DNA from: Ghiorsea bivora
Lineage (GTDB): Bacteria > Pseudomonadota > Zetaproteobacteria > Mariprofundales > Mariprofundaceae
Assembly: GCF_000744415.1 (NCBI RefSeq)
Contig: NZ_JQLW01000010.1
Span: 144,295-208,294 of the forward strand
Direction: 5' to 3'
DNA length: 64,000 nucleotides
The notes beneath the pieces were generated by a model, which ran no database searches, was not told the DNA's origin, and was given only the letters and a program-made list of their open reading frames with translations. The position numbers and the translations under genes are program-made. The number at the start of each line of letters is the position of its first letter. The first letter of the stretch is position 1. Below, in pieces: positions 9,077 to 17,706 of this stretch.

Positions 9077-9123
9077 TCATCTATCAACCCATTAAACACT
9101 GGCGTGAACCACTGCTGTCTCAC

Positions 9124-9529
9124 TTCCTGCTTAGAGAGTCTTTAGAGCCTGAGAGGTTATCAATAAGTTTTCTTTCATGCATACAGTATTGGACATGAAC
9201 TTATAAACTTTCCCTAGCGTCACTCCTGCGCAGGCGGGAGTGACGCTAGGGAATTTTAAGTGGGATGACAGTGGGGAGAACCAAAACTTTTATTGTTCAT
9301 ACACGACAACCAACCCATAGAATCCGCTCGGATAAATATCTTCATAAGAAGACCAATCGCGCGCAAAAAACAGCGCTAGAAACAGTGCTGTATGCAGAGC
9401 CTAACTCGGGTAAAAAACAGATGGAGCGGTTAGAATCAACATAGCTACAAAAAACACCCCATCATCTGACTGCCTTTGCACTCAGTTGTTTTGGTATAAT
9501 AAACAGATCGGCTTCTCAAGGGGGCTATA
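9124..9529. other. Intergenic stretch between two signalling transcription units
   Basis: About 400 bases with no credible gene on either strand. It contains one strong inverted repeat (9211-9252) and otherwise AT-rich sequence. It lies downstream of the EAL gene and upstream of the HTH-receiver promoter. Confidence 0.6.
9211..9252. repeat. Perfect 16-bp inverted repeat (hairpin)
   Basis: TCCCTAGCGTCACTCC at 9211-9226 pairs perfectly with 9237-9252; the 10-base loop is GC-rich and includes a second palindrome CCTGCGCAGG. Hairpins of the form GTCAYTCC-GCGCAGGCG-GGARTGAC are a widespread dispersed repeat type in proteobacterial intergenic regions. No T-run follows on the minus strand, so a repeat element is more likely than a simple intrinsic terminator for the EAL gene. 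Confidence 0.8.
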
Positions 9530-12130
9530 TCACCATTTTTGGCTATAACGTTTCAAATGAAGGCGTGTTTCATCAACAGAAAGAGGTCTGCTAAATAAAT
9601 ACCCCTGAATTGCATCACACCCCTCATGCCGTAGAAATTCAAGCTGAATTTCTGTCTCCACACCTTCTGCAATCACTTTTTTATTCAAGGCGTGTGCCAT
9701 TGCTATGGTAGAATGAACAATTGCCGCGTCATCCTTGTCATCAGGTAAATTATGGATGAATGCCATGTCTATCTTGAGCCAGTCCGCAGGCAAGTGTTTT
9801 AAATAGGCCAACGATGAGTAACCCGTACCAAAATCATCAATGGCAATAGAAACACCACCATCCACCAACTCTTGCATCATACGCGCCGACATTTCCAAAT
9901 CGCTCATCGCTGCAGTCTCTGTGATTTCAATTTCAAACCACTCTGGTTTTGCCCCAGATTCTTGAATCGTTGTCAGAATTTCTTTTGCTAAACCTTTGCG
10001 TATCAACTGCGAAGCAGAAAGGTTTAACCCTATTCTTCCCGGAAAAACTCCAATTTTACGCCAAGTTTTGGCATCTTGGCAGGCTTGGCGAAGCAATACA
10101 AAAAGCATGGAATGAATCAGACCGCTTTCTTCAGCCAGTGGAACAAATCTATCTGGCGTAATCAAGCCTTTTTCAGGATGCTGCCAGCGCACCAATCCTT
10201 CTAAACCAATAATCTTGCTATCCACCAGTTGATGTTTACTTTGGTAATATAAACGAATCTGGCCTTCATCCAGTGCTTTGACCAGCTCCTGCTCCATTAC
10301 CAGTCGATTCTTAAGTCTATCTTCCATAACAGACTCAAAACAATGAATATTCAAATCACGTTTTTTTGCATAATGCATGGCTGTAGTTGCATGTTTGACA
10401 AGCGTCTCTGCATCCTCCCCATCATTCGGAAAAACAGCTACCCCGATATTAACGCCAAGTAAAAACGCTTGACCACCCACCTCATACGGCAAACATAAAG
10501 CTTCTTTCACTTTTTCTGCCATCTGCATAGCGTCCACCTTACCTGCATCCGGCAGCATGATAGCAAACTCATCACTGTCCAAACGTGCAGTTGAATCCGA
10601 TTCGCGCACTAATCCAAGCAACCGATCTGTGGTTATTTGTAAAACCTGATCGCCGGCTAAAAAACCCAATGCGTCATTCACTTCCTTAAAACGATCAATG
10701 TCCAATACAAGCAAACCCAACTGCCGTTTTTCCCTACGCACCAACGCCATCATTTTATCTAGGCGATCAGTAAACAGTGAACGATTCGGCAGTTTCGTTA
10801 CGGCATCAAAACCAGACAACCATTCCAGTTTCGCTTCCACATTCTTTTGCTCAGATAGATCCCGCAACATTAGAGTTACCTGCTGTTCGCCCATAACCTG
10901 AAATCCGCTCGCAACCAACTCTGCTGGGAATATGACGCCATTTTTTCGCCGCGCCTGTACCTCGTATGTACTCGCGGTTCTGCAACCACTCTGAATCACT
11001 TCAGCCAACAGCGAACCAGACTGACTTTCTCCCTCCCAAAGCACCAAATCATCAAGCATGAGTGTATCCCACTCATTACCTCGATACCCAAACAGAATAC
11101 AGGCTGCCGGATTGGAATGCTTTATTGCACCGTCCACAGTGGCAAATAAAATAGCATCTTGAACATAATCCATGATGGATTTGAGCCTACATTGCTCACC
11201 CTGCAAGCGTTTCCTTGCCTTCTGGCGCAGATATTTACTATAATAAAGCATATTATAACCCAGTAAGATCAGCAGCAGCAGAATAATCCCCCCCGATATC
11301 AACCCCCAGATTGCCATTGGTTTAACGTTTGCAACCAGGCTTTCAATCAGCTTAGGCATAGCAACAGCATTGACGAAGAACTGACGACCAGCCAACTCGA
11401 AACTGCCACGCCATACTATCGAGCTGGATACCGCAGTGTCTGGGGCTCTAACATATAGTGGAATCACCGCATCGGGGCTCGAAACATCGCCACGTTCAGG
11501 AACGTGGACAGAAACACTGATCGACATATCAACAGACAATTGCCGTTTATCAGCCGCCTGCAAAACCTGTTCCAGCACGGGCTGAATGGCAATATCAACA
11601 ACCAACATCCCACACTTTTCCCTTGCACAAACCTTGTGGAAGGTACGTAACAATGGTCGTTTCCCATCCGATTGAATAACTGTAAGTAACATTTGACCAG
11701 CTTGAATCGTCGGTAGCTTGGACATACCAAGCGGCAGCAATGGCAAACCGGACATATTCGGGTCAGTATATTGAATTGGTTCACGACTATCTGGCAAATA
11801 AACTGCTGCCTGCGCCAATGCACCAGTATGTATAGAAACGAATTCCCGCAACAATGTACGTGCCTCTTCCCATTCGCTCATATGGTGATGAACCAGCAAC
11901 TCCGAATACACATATGCCGCCAGACCACGTGTAGTCTCTAAGTGTTTCCTAACAATTTCCTTTATATCATAAAGCAGCAATTCACCGCGATGATTCACTC
12001 CGCGTTGCACAAATTGCGTCTTGGATTGAGAAAAATGGAGATAGATACCGATATTTGCAGCCACTGCCACAATCAGTATAAACGCCAACCCATGGCGAGC
12101 CAAACGGCCAAACAACCATTGCATCATCAT
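9530..12130 (-). CDS. Membrane PAS-GGDEF(degenerate)-EAL c-di-GMP phosphodiesterase
   Basis: An 866-residue inner-membrane protein: a membrane segment near residues 11-30, a periplasmic sensor region to about 265, a second membrane segment near 275-300, PAS, GGDEF, EAL. The GGDEF active loop reads LDSDEF (residues 517-522), so both glycines are lost and cyclase activity is unlikely, while the upstream RESD inhibitory site survives. The EAL domain keeps the ExLxR box as EGLVR (E644), NLSASQL, EIEITE, the DDFGTGYSS loop, the Lys in LKID, and the late Glu in IAEGVET, so it should cut c-di-GMP. I chose the first ATG of an ATGATGATG run with GGGG upstream; a GTG at 12190 would add residues encoded by an 18-bp tandem repeat. 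Confidence 0.93.
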   Translation of the reverse strand: MMMQWLFGRLARHGLAFILIVAVAANIGIYLHFSQSKTQFVQRGVNHRGELLLYDIKEIVRKHLETTRGLAAYVYSELLVHHHMSEWEEARTLLREFVSIHTGALAQAAVYLPDSREPIQYTDPNMSGLPLLPLGMSKLPTIQAGQMLLTVIQSDGKRPLLRTFHKVCAREKCGMLVVDIAIQPVLEQVLQAADKRQLSVDMSISVSVHVPERGDVSSPDAVIPLYVRAPDTAVSSSIVWRGSFELAGRQFFVNAVAMPKLIESLVANVKPMAIWGLISGGIILLLLILLGYNMLYYSKYLRQKARKRLQGEQCRLKSIMDYVQDAILFATVDGAIKHSNPAACILFGYRGNEWDTLMLDDLVLWEGESQSGSLLAEVIQSGCRTASTYEVQARRKNGVIFPAELVASGFQVMGEQQVTLMLRDLSEQKNVEAKLEWLSGFDAVTKLPNRSLFTDRLDKMMALVRREKRQLGLLVLDIDRFKEVNDALGFLAGDQVLQITTDRLLGLVRESDSTARLDSDEFAIMLPDAGKVDAMQMAEKVKEALCLPYEVGGQAFLLGVNIGVAVFPNDGEDAETLVKHATTAMHYAKKRDLNIHCFESVMEDRLKNRLVMEQELVKALDEGQIRLYYQSKHQLVDSKIIGLEGLVRWQHPEKGLITPDRFVPLAEESGLIHSMLFVLLRQACQDAKTWRKIGVFPGRIGLNLSASQLIRKGLAKEILTTIQESGAKPEWFEIEITETAAMSDLEMSARMMQELVDGGVSIAIDDFGTGYSSLAYLKHLPADWLKIDMAFIHNLPDDKDDAAIVHSTIAMAHALNKKVIAEGVETEIQLEFLRHEGCDAIQGYLFSRPLSVDETRLHLKRYSQKW

Positions 12131-12555
12131 CACCCCTATCCTATCAATCACCCCTACCCTATCAATCAGCCATAACTTGGGAACAGCCACGCTTCATAAT
12201 AGTCCTATCGCCATTATCGGTTTGGTCTTAAGTTTTGGATACTTGGTAGAACTACTTAGAAATAGTTGGTTGTAAGTTGGTGGTTCTTTATGCTCATCCA
12301 CTTGCTTTGATTTTCGGTTTTAACAATCGTTTTTTCAGGTGCAAGCAGATAAATTTTACTGACTACAAACACGCCAGTATCAAGGGGTAGAGAAGGGAAA
12401 TAGTTGCTATCATCTAGACGATACTCGATTGAACAGGATACCCTTATTGTGACTGATGCAAACCCTAGCACAACTTAGGGATATGACTGCTGCAATTGGA
12501 ACTTAAATCCATTACTCATAACAACATTGCAAACACAATGATAATGCAGCCACAC
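12131..12555. other. Intergenic stretch upstream of the EAL gene
   Basis: It includes two direct copies of about 18 bases (CCCCTAYCCTATCAATCA type) at 12133-12168, just before the EAL start. A 71-codon frame at 12256-12471 on the minus strand has no ribosome site and no protein-like composition, and I do not call it. No other structure is evident. Confidence 0.5.
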
Positions 12556-13278
12556 TCATAATGCCAACTCCAGTACTACGCTGTAATTACCATCCAAGTG
12601 TTTTTTACTACGCGGTTTGAGAAAAAAATATCCAGCACAGTTGATCTCTCGCGCCAAACCCATTGACCCTGAGCTGCTTGCTTTGAAAATTGCATAGATA
12701 GCAATAGACGCGTGGTGATGTTGACACAAGATCAGAAGGGATAAACCACTCAGCGACAAATCATCAATATCAGCAACCACGTTATCCACGCTGTGATGCA
12801 AAATCATATTGTACACATCAACATGATTGCATGTTACTAACGTTTGTCGGTCGCTCCGTTGCATGAGTAATGCAACCTGATTGCCGACATGTACATTGGC
12901 TGTTAGAATTACAGTCAGCTTAGGTGGGCAATCCGCCAGGGCTAGTTCTTGTTGCACCAAATCTTCAGCACCCTGTTGCTGTTCACCATCTTCTACGATC
13001 AGCCAATCCCGAGAAAAAACCGATATTTCATATGCACCCAGCTTCTCCTCAATATACTGTCGCCAAGGATGATTCGGCATGCCGTTCCAGCGTTTAGGTC
13101 GGAATACACGCTGTATGGCAGGATAAGCAGCCAACAGGTCTGAACTTTCTCGAACACTGCTGGCCACCATAACATGCATGCCATGGTGGCTTAAATGGGT
13201 ACACAGTGATTGGGCCTCAGAAACATCATCATCCATAATCAGACCCACGGAAAAAGTTCGATTTATAGTTGGTTGCAT
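12556..13278 (-). CDS. Degenerate double-receiver protein
   Basis: A 240-residue cytoplasmic protein. The N terminus (residues 9-55) reads like the first half of a receiver, with an acidic DDD at 16-18. Residues 119-225 read like a complete receiver in which the acidic pocket is replaced by LTAN, but the acceptor strand VVADIDDLSLSGL (D170 or D172) and the Lys-Pro of FFLKP (K221) remain. The region between shows no recognisable domain. Loss of the metal-binding acids suggests a pseudo-receiver that works by binding, not by phosphotransfer. No Shine-Dalgarno sequence is clear before the ATG at 13278. It lies between an EAL gene and a diguanylate cyclase gene on the same strand. The assignment is by motif pattern and could be wrong for the N-terminal half. 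Confidence 0.7.
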   Translation of the reverse strand: MQPTINRTFSVGLIMDDDVSEAQSLCTHLSHHGMHVMVASSVRESSDLLAAYPAIQRVFRPKRWNGMPNHPWRQYIEEKLGAYEISVFSRDWLIVEDGEQQQGAEDLVQQELALADCPPKLTVILTANVHVGNQVALLMQRSDRQTLVTCNHVDVYNMILHHSVDNVVADIDDLSLSGLSLLILCQHHHASIAIYAIFKASSSGSMGLAREINCAGYFFLKPRSKKHLDGNYSVVLELAL

Positions 13279-13420
13279 ACATGTACATTAAACGTGTTAT
13301 AAAACTTGGGCAACTTGGGTATATCACTTAGGGGATATCACTTACTGTGCGGAATATCATAAAAAGATGACATCCAAAACCACTGGCCAATTCCGTAACA
13401 ACAACCTTGCAAATACGGCC

Positions 13421-15295
13421 TTAATACTGTTCCATATCCCCGCTTCTCATATCCTCTTGAAAATGCAGCGTCTGATTACGACCTCGATCCTTGGCTTGAT
13501 ACAGCGCAATATCAGCATATTTCACACACTCCCAAAAACCAGCGCCATCCTCAGGGAACATTGAATAACCCACAGACAGTGTTTTCTTAAGTGGTCCCTG
13601 CGGAGTTTGAAAGACATGTTCTTCCATCATCATGCGAACCCGTTCAGCTAACTCCTTACATCCTTCCACATCAGTATCCGGCAACAACAACAAAAACTCC
13701 TCGCCACCAAAACGAATAGCTAGATCAGACGCTCGTGCTGCCTTCTTAAGTATTGTTGCCAACTCTTTTATCACCATATCGCCGATATCATGACCGTAAT
13801 TATCATTTACCTGCTTGAAAAAATCGATATCACACATCAATACGCCAAGCGTACTGTTCTGGCGAAGACTACTGGCTGTAAGCGTATCAACATACTCTTC
13901 AATAAAACGACGGTTATACAACCCTGTCATGGGGTCGCGCATGGCTGTATTCTTCAATGATTTCATCAGCTGACGCGCTTCAATTACCGGAGCAGCTTGA
14001 TTCAAATATAGCTTGGTAGTCTGCTCAATATCTGGGTATTGCTCCGCCTCCTCTGCAGTCATAACCATTTGTAACACACCACCGACGCGACCGGATAACC
14101 TCATCGGAATACACACATGCACCATATCCCTCTGCTCCTGAGCTACCCCACAAAAATGAGGGCAAATATGAGGGTTATTAATGCTAGATACACAGCTCGC
14201 CGTTCGTTTGGCACGACAAGCATCGGCATTCATCAAAATTTCAGGGTCGCACCACAGCTCACTCTCCTGCTGCAAACCTTCGGCAAAAATCAGAGCCAGA
14301 TGCTTATCATCCTCCTCAACCTGATAATAGGAGAAACTGTGTAATCCAAAATGCTCCTTTAACACATGGCGAATGCGGCCGTATATCTCGTTCAAATCCA
14401 GATCATTCTCAACGGCCTGTTTAAACCTTGTCGCCCCCACCATTTCATCAACCATTCGAACCGTATGGTTCAACAGGTTCTTTTCACCCCCATCGGAGCG
14501 CCTGTGTCCCCCCAAAGACTGAATGCGATCGGATATCCTGCCCATACTCTGATCAAGAGTATCCATTAATATATTGGTATACTTGGCGATTTCCCCAATC
14601 TCATCTTTGCTTGATGAGGTGATTCGCCCACTGAAATCACCTTGGATCGCACTGCCAACAACAGATTTCAGCTCTTCCACTGTCACCACCATCGGAGCAA
14701 ACAAACGCTTTAGAAAGTAACCCAGACATAAACCGAACACAACCAACAGTACTATCAGCGGAAGGATAGCAAACAACTCGGAATGCCGCATGTTTTCAAG
14801 CGAGAAACCCAGTGTCACCACACCGTTAATCGTTCCCTCTGGCACCTGATGACATTGCAGGCAGTTCAATGACCCTGTACTTCTGGCAATATAGGGAATC
14901 GTAATTTGGTAAAGGCGTTTATCCTTTTCGCTAAAAAAACGTTCCTCCCACTGCCCCGTCGCCAACACTCGCTTCTCCATCTCCAACTTTACCTGCTCAC
15001 CTTCAATACCAGGCCCAAACTGACGAATAACAGGCTCACCCCGAACCACCCTAACATCATCAAGACCAGGAATGGTGCGCAAGCGTTTGAACAGCGTATT
15101 CCTCTCACCAATAACCCCGGTACGCATCTGTTCAGTTAGCGAAATTCGCAACATCTCTGCCGCCATTCGTCCCTGCTCACGAATTGTATCACGACTGAAA
15201 TAACTGAATGACTGAATGGTCACAATCGAAAAAAGAAGGATAAGCACTACTGATGTCACCATGGTAAACCATAGCCGTTTTTTCTTTAGCGTCAT
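13421..15295 (-). CDS. Membrane diguanylate cyclase with periplasmic c-type haem motif (haem-HAMP-GAF-GGDEF)
   Basis: A 624-residue inner-membrane c-di-GMP synthase. A membrane segment near residues 9-30 leads to a periplasmic domain ending in CLQCH (145-149), the covalent haem c attachment motif, with the layout of Tll0287-like/DUF3365 haem sensors. A second membrane segment, HAMP, a Cys-rich GAF and a C-terminal GGDEF follow. The active loop is intact as GGEEF (530-534), and RASD five residues upstream is the product-inhibition site. ATG 15295 follows GGGGAG; the longer frame starts only with TTG. The cyclase should make c-di-GMP in response to redox state or a gas ligand at the haem. The haem ligand and signal are inference; the domain order and motifs are read directly. 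Confidence 0.93.
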   Translation of the reverse strand: MTLKKKRLWFTMVTSVVLILLFSIVTIQSFSYFSRDTIREQGRMAAEMLRISLTEQMRTGVIGERNTLFKRLRTIPGLDDVRVVRGEPVIRQFGPGIEGEQVKLEMEKRVLATGQWEERFFSEKDKRLYQITIPYIARSTGSLNCLQCHQVPEGTINGVVTLGFSLENMRHSELFAILPLIVLLVVFGLCLGYFLKRLFAPMVVTVEELKSVVGSAIQGDFSGRITSSSKDEIGEIAKYTNILMDTLDQSMGRISDRIQSLGGHRRSDGGEKNLLNHTVRMVDEMVGATRFKQAVENDLDLNEIYGRIRHVLKEHFGLHSFSYYQVEEDDKHLALIFAEGLQQESELWCDPEILMNADACRAKRTASCVSSINNPHICPHFCGVAQEQRDMVHVCIPMRLSGRVGGVLQMVMTAEEAEQYPDIEQTTKLYLNQAAPVIEARQLMKSLKNTAMRDPMTGLYNRRFIEEYVDTLTASSLRQNSTLGVLMCDIDFFKQVNDNYGHDIGDMVIKELATILKKAARASDLAIRFGGEEFLLLLPDTDVEGCKELAERVRMMMEEHVFQTPQGPLKKTLSVGYSMFPEDGAGFWECVKYADIALYQAKDRGRNQTLHFQEDMRSGDMEQY

Positions 15296-15405
15296 TCTCA
15301 CTCCCCACAACTAAAATCGAGAGGAATATTAAGAAACTCTAAACAAGTCACAATAAGGTATTATACTTATAGAAGATGGGTCAACATGGGTCGATGCCAT
15401 GCTTC

Positions 15406-15420
15406 GCATACATTGTATGC
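15406..15420. repeat. 15-bp palindrome GCATACA-T-TGTATGC
   Basis: Two perfect 7-base arms around one base, about 110 bases upstream of the haem cyclase start. It could be an operator for that gene; no known regulator site is matched. Confidence 0.5.
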
Positions 15421-15705
15421 AGTTGTTGGGACAACCCTCATACAAATTGTTTTCCTATGACATCGAAAGCTTTTGGGATACAATAAATAAATATTTATGC
15501 GATAATTTTGGGTAAAATCTTGGTGGTTTCAGCCCAAAACCATTCAAACACCAATAATCATATGACATGAAAAAAAATCATACGTTTACATTTCCCTCGG
15601 CATCCCAAGACATTGTAAATAAATTACAACATGCAAAGTTAAGAAAATCCTGAATAAGCCTTGAATTTGTATCTTGCGTCCAGTACATCCAAACGCTGCA
15701 TTGTA

Positions 15706-15738
15706 CGTTGAGCAATAGTCAGGACTATTCCATCAACG
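15706..15738. repeat. Compound inverted repeat (hairpin)
   Basis: An inner perfect repeat AATAGTC-AG-GACTATT (15714-15729) is nested in outer arms CGTTGA (15706-15711) and TCAACG (15733-15738). There is no T-run, so it is not a typical terminator; a dispersed palindromic element or structured RNA is possible. Confidence 0.55.
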
Positions 15739-15932
15739 CACACCTCGCCTACGATCGCCTACTTTTGGTAATTTTAAAGACTCTGAATCACAATCTATTG
15801 CATCCAGACTTGTTCAGAACGTCTTGAAAACTAATAGTCAATGATGGATATTTATCCTTTATCATCAATGGAAAAATATATTTTATAATATAGCTGAGAA
15901 CATCAAATCTTTTAAAGCGTTTAAAAAATAAC

Positions 15933-17096
15933 TTACGTTCTATCTTCCATAGGAATGTAACTCTGACTGGTTTTTCCCGTATAAATCTGCATAGGTCTAT
16001 AAATTCTACCATCAGCCAATTGTTCACGCCAATGCGCCAACCAACCTGCTACACGCGACACAGCAAAAATAGGTGTAAACAAGTCTGTTTCAATACCAAG
16101 CTTGCGATACACAATACCTGAATAAAAGTCCACATTAGGACACACGCCTTTTTTACCCAAAGTATCTTTTGAGAACTGCTCTATATAACGAGCAATTTCA
16201 TAAGTCGGATCTTCGCCTACTTCTTTTGCCAACTCACCATATAACTTTTGTAATAAGGTTGCTCTAGGGTCTTTAGTTTTATAAATTCTATGTCCTAAAC
16301 CAGCAATTTTCTTCTTATTGGCAAGTTTGTCTTGTAAATACTTCTCTGCATTTTCTAACGAGCCTATCTCATCTAACATATGTAATACATCTTCATTCGC
16401 TCCGCCATGCAATGCGCCAGATAATGAACCTACAGCCGCACTAATGGATGAATAAGGGTCTGCTTGGGATGATGCCACCACCATGGTCGAAAATGTACTG
16501 GCATTCATCGTATGTTCTGCATGGACAATTAGTGCTACATCCATAATACGCTCTGCCAATGGGCTAGGCTCTTCTCCAGTTAACATATAAAGAAAGTTGG
16601 CTGCGTGTGATAAATCATCACGCGGTTGGATTGGGTCATCACCTTTCCGCATACGTGCATGCGCAGCTACAATCGTTGGTAGTTTTGCAATCAGGCGTAG
16701 GTAAACTTCACGAATCTCATCTTCACCCAGCTGTTGATTCAAACCTTTTTCAATGGGGTAATACATGCCCAATACCGCCACACATGCTTGCAGCGCATCC
16801 ATAGGGTGAGCCGACTCGGGAAAACATTTCATCATATCACGAATACGAAACTTAATACGGCGATGATGACGTAAGTCCTCGTCAAACTTAGCCAGCTCTT
16901 CAGCTGTAGGTAAACGACCATAAATCAATAAAAAGGATGTTTCTTCATACGAAGACTTCTCAGCCAACTCTTCAATATCAATACCTCGATATGCAAGCAC
17001 ACCTTGCTGCCCATCAATCGTTGATACTGCAGATTCTGCAACGGGAATGCCTGCAAGCCCTGGTGAATAACATGAAATATCATGCTCTGAAGTCAT
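15933..17096 (-). CDS. gltA: Citrate synthase
   Basis: Condenses oxaloacetate and acetyl-CoA to citrate, the entry step of the TCA cycle. At 387 residues it matches the short dimeric type of citrate synthase rather than the longer NADH-inhibited type. Diagnostic stretches are visible in order: an N-terminal STIDGQQGVLAYRGIDIEEL region, HAEHTMNASTF with the first catalytic-site His, GALHGGANE, GLGHRIYKTKDPRA with the second His, and a NVDFYSG segment with the catalytic Asp. AAGGAG lies just before an ATGATGATG run; I take the third ATG, with a six-base spacer. It is monocistronic and divergent from the glutaredoxin-like gene. 2-methylcitrate synthase is a close relative and cannot be excluded, but no prp genes are nearby. 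Confidence 0.92.
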   Translation of the reverse strand: MTSEHDISCYSPGLAGIPVAESAVSTIDGQQGVLAYRGIDIEELAEKSSYEETSFLLIYGRLPTAEELAKFDEDLRHHRRIKFRIRDMMKCFPESAHPMDALQACVAVLGMYYPIEKGLNQQLGEDEIREVYLRLIAKLPTIVAAHARMRKGDDPIQPRDDLSHAANFLYMLTGEEPSPLAERIMDVALIVHAEHTMNASTFSTMVVASSQADPYSSISAAVGSLSGALHGGANEDVLHMLDEIGSLENAEKYLQDKLANKKKIAGLGHRIYKTKDPRATLLQKLYGELAKEVGEDPTYEIARYIEQFSKDTLGKKGVCPNVDFYSGIVYRKLGIETDLFTPIFAVSRVAGWLAHWREQLADGRIYRPMQIYTGKTSQSYIPMEDRT

Positions 17097-17290
17097 CATC
17101 ATCTCCTTATCTTGTACACGAAGCAATAGCGTCAACAACCAACGCGCAACTTAATGCAAAACAAGCTACATTTTGCACTAATATTGTCAATATTGCACAT
17201 ACAGCATTAAAAAGTCGTGAAATTCAAATGCAAACTGCTAGCATCGCATCTCATTTTCAATATTTACGATACCAATTGGGGCTTTAGCAC

Positions 17291-17701
17291 ATGCTTAAAA
17301 AGATTTTACTTAAAATATTTCGTGAAGGTGTGGGTGGTTTGATGGCTTTTGTGAGCTGGTTGACCAAACCTCGTAAAATCAAACGTAGCCCTGAAGAACA
17401 ACAACGTATGGATGCCATCGCTGAAAACATGTCCATATATCAATTTTTCGCTTGCCCTTTTTGTATAAAAACACGGCGTACTGTTCACCGTTTAAATATC
17501 CCTTTGGAATACCGGGATGCGCAAGTACGAGGTGGCGAACATCGCACCACGCTTGAAAAAGAAGGTGGGCAAATTAAAGTACCTTGTTTACGTATTGATG
17601 AGGCTGGGCAAACAACATGGTTATACGAATCCAATGATATTATAACTCACCTCAACAAAACATTTGACCCTGAATTTAGTGCTAAAACTGACAGCAAATA
17701 A
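17291..17701 (+). CDS. Glutaredoxin/GST N-terminal-like thiol protein with CPFC motif
   Basis: A 136-residue protein. A hydrophobic N terminus (about residues 5-24) precedes a thioredoxin-fold domain starting near residue 48 with the redox motif C55-P-F-C58, a VPCLRI segment with the cis-proline typical of glutathione-binding folds, and an LYESNDIITHL motif. The likely role is disulfide or glutathione chemistry; the N-terminal segment could anchor it in the inner membrane. GGGGCTTT precedes the ATG. It lies 5 bases before a NarL-type regulator on the same strand, so the two are probably co-transcribed. The substrate is unknown. Confidence 0.85.
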   Translation: MLKKILLKIFREGVGGLMAFVSWLTKPRKIKRSPEEQQRMDAIAENMSIYQFFACPFCIKTRRTVHRLNIPLEYRDAQVRGGEHRTTLEKEGGQIKVPCLRIDEAGQTTWLYESNDIITHLNKTFDPEFSAKTDSK

Positions 17702-17706
17702 ATCGC

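Larger units (their letters stand above)
15296..15932. other. Long intergenic region between the haem cyclase and citrate synthase genes
   Basis: About 640 AT-rich bases with no credible gene. It holds the leader of the haem cyclase, a 15-bp palindrome (15406-15420) and a hairpin (15706-15738), and no clear terminator behind citrate synthase. Confidence 0.6.

Noticed and set aside
9001..9123. N-terminal extension of the HTH-receiver gene to a start at 9123
   Set aside because: It would translate the promoter and palindrome; the ATG at 9000 has a ribosome site and begins the HTH domain.
12256..12471. 71-codon frame on the minus strand between the EAL and pseudo-receiver genes
   Set aside because: No ribosome site, composition not protein-like, no recognisable motif; most likely chance.
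15788..16027. 79-codon frame overlapping the 3' end of citrate synthase
   Set aside because: It mostly reads the citrate synthase coding region in another frame and has no ribosome site.
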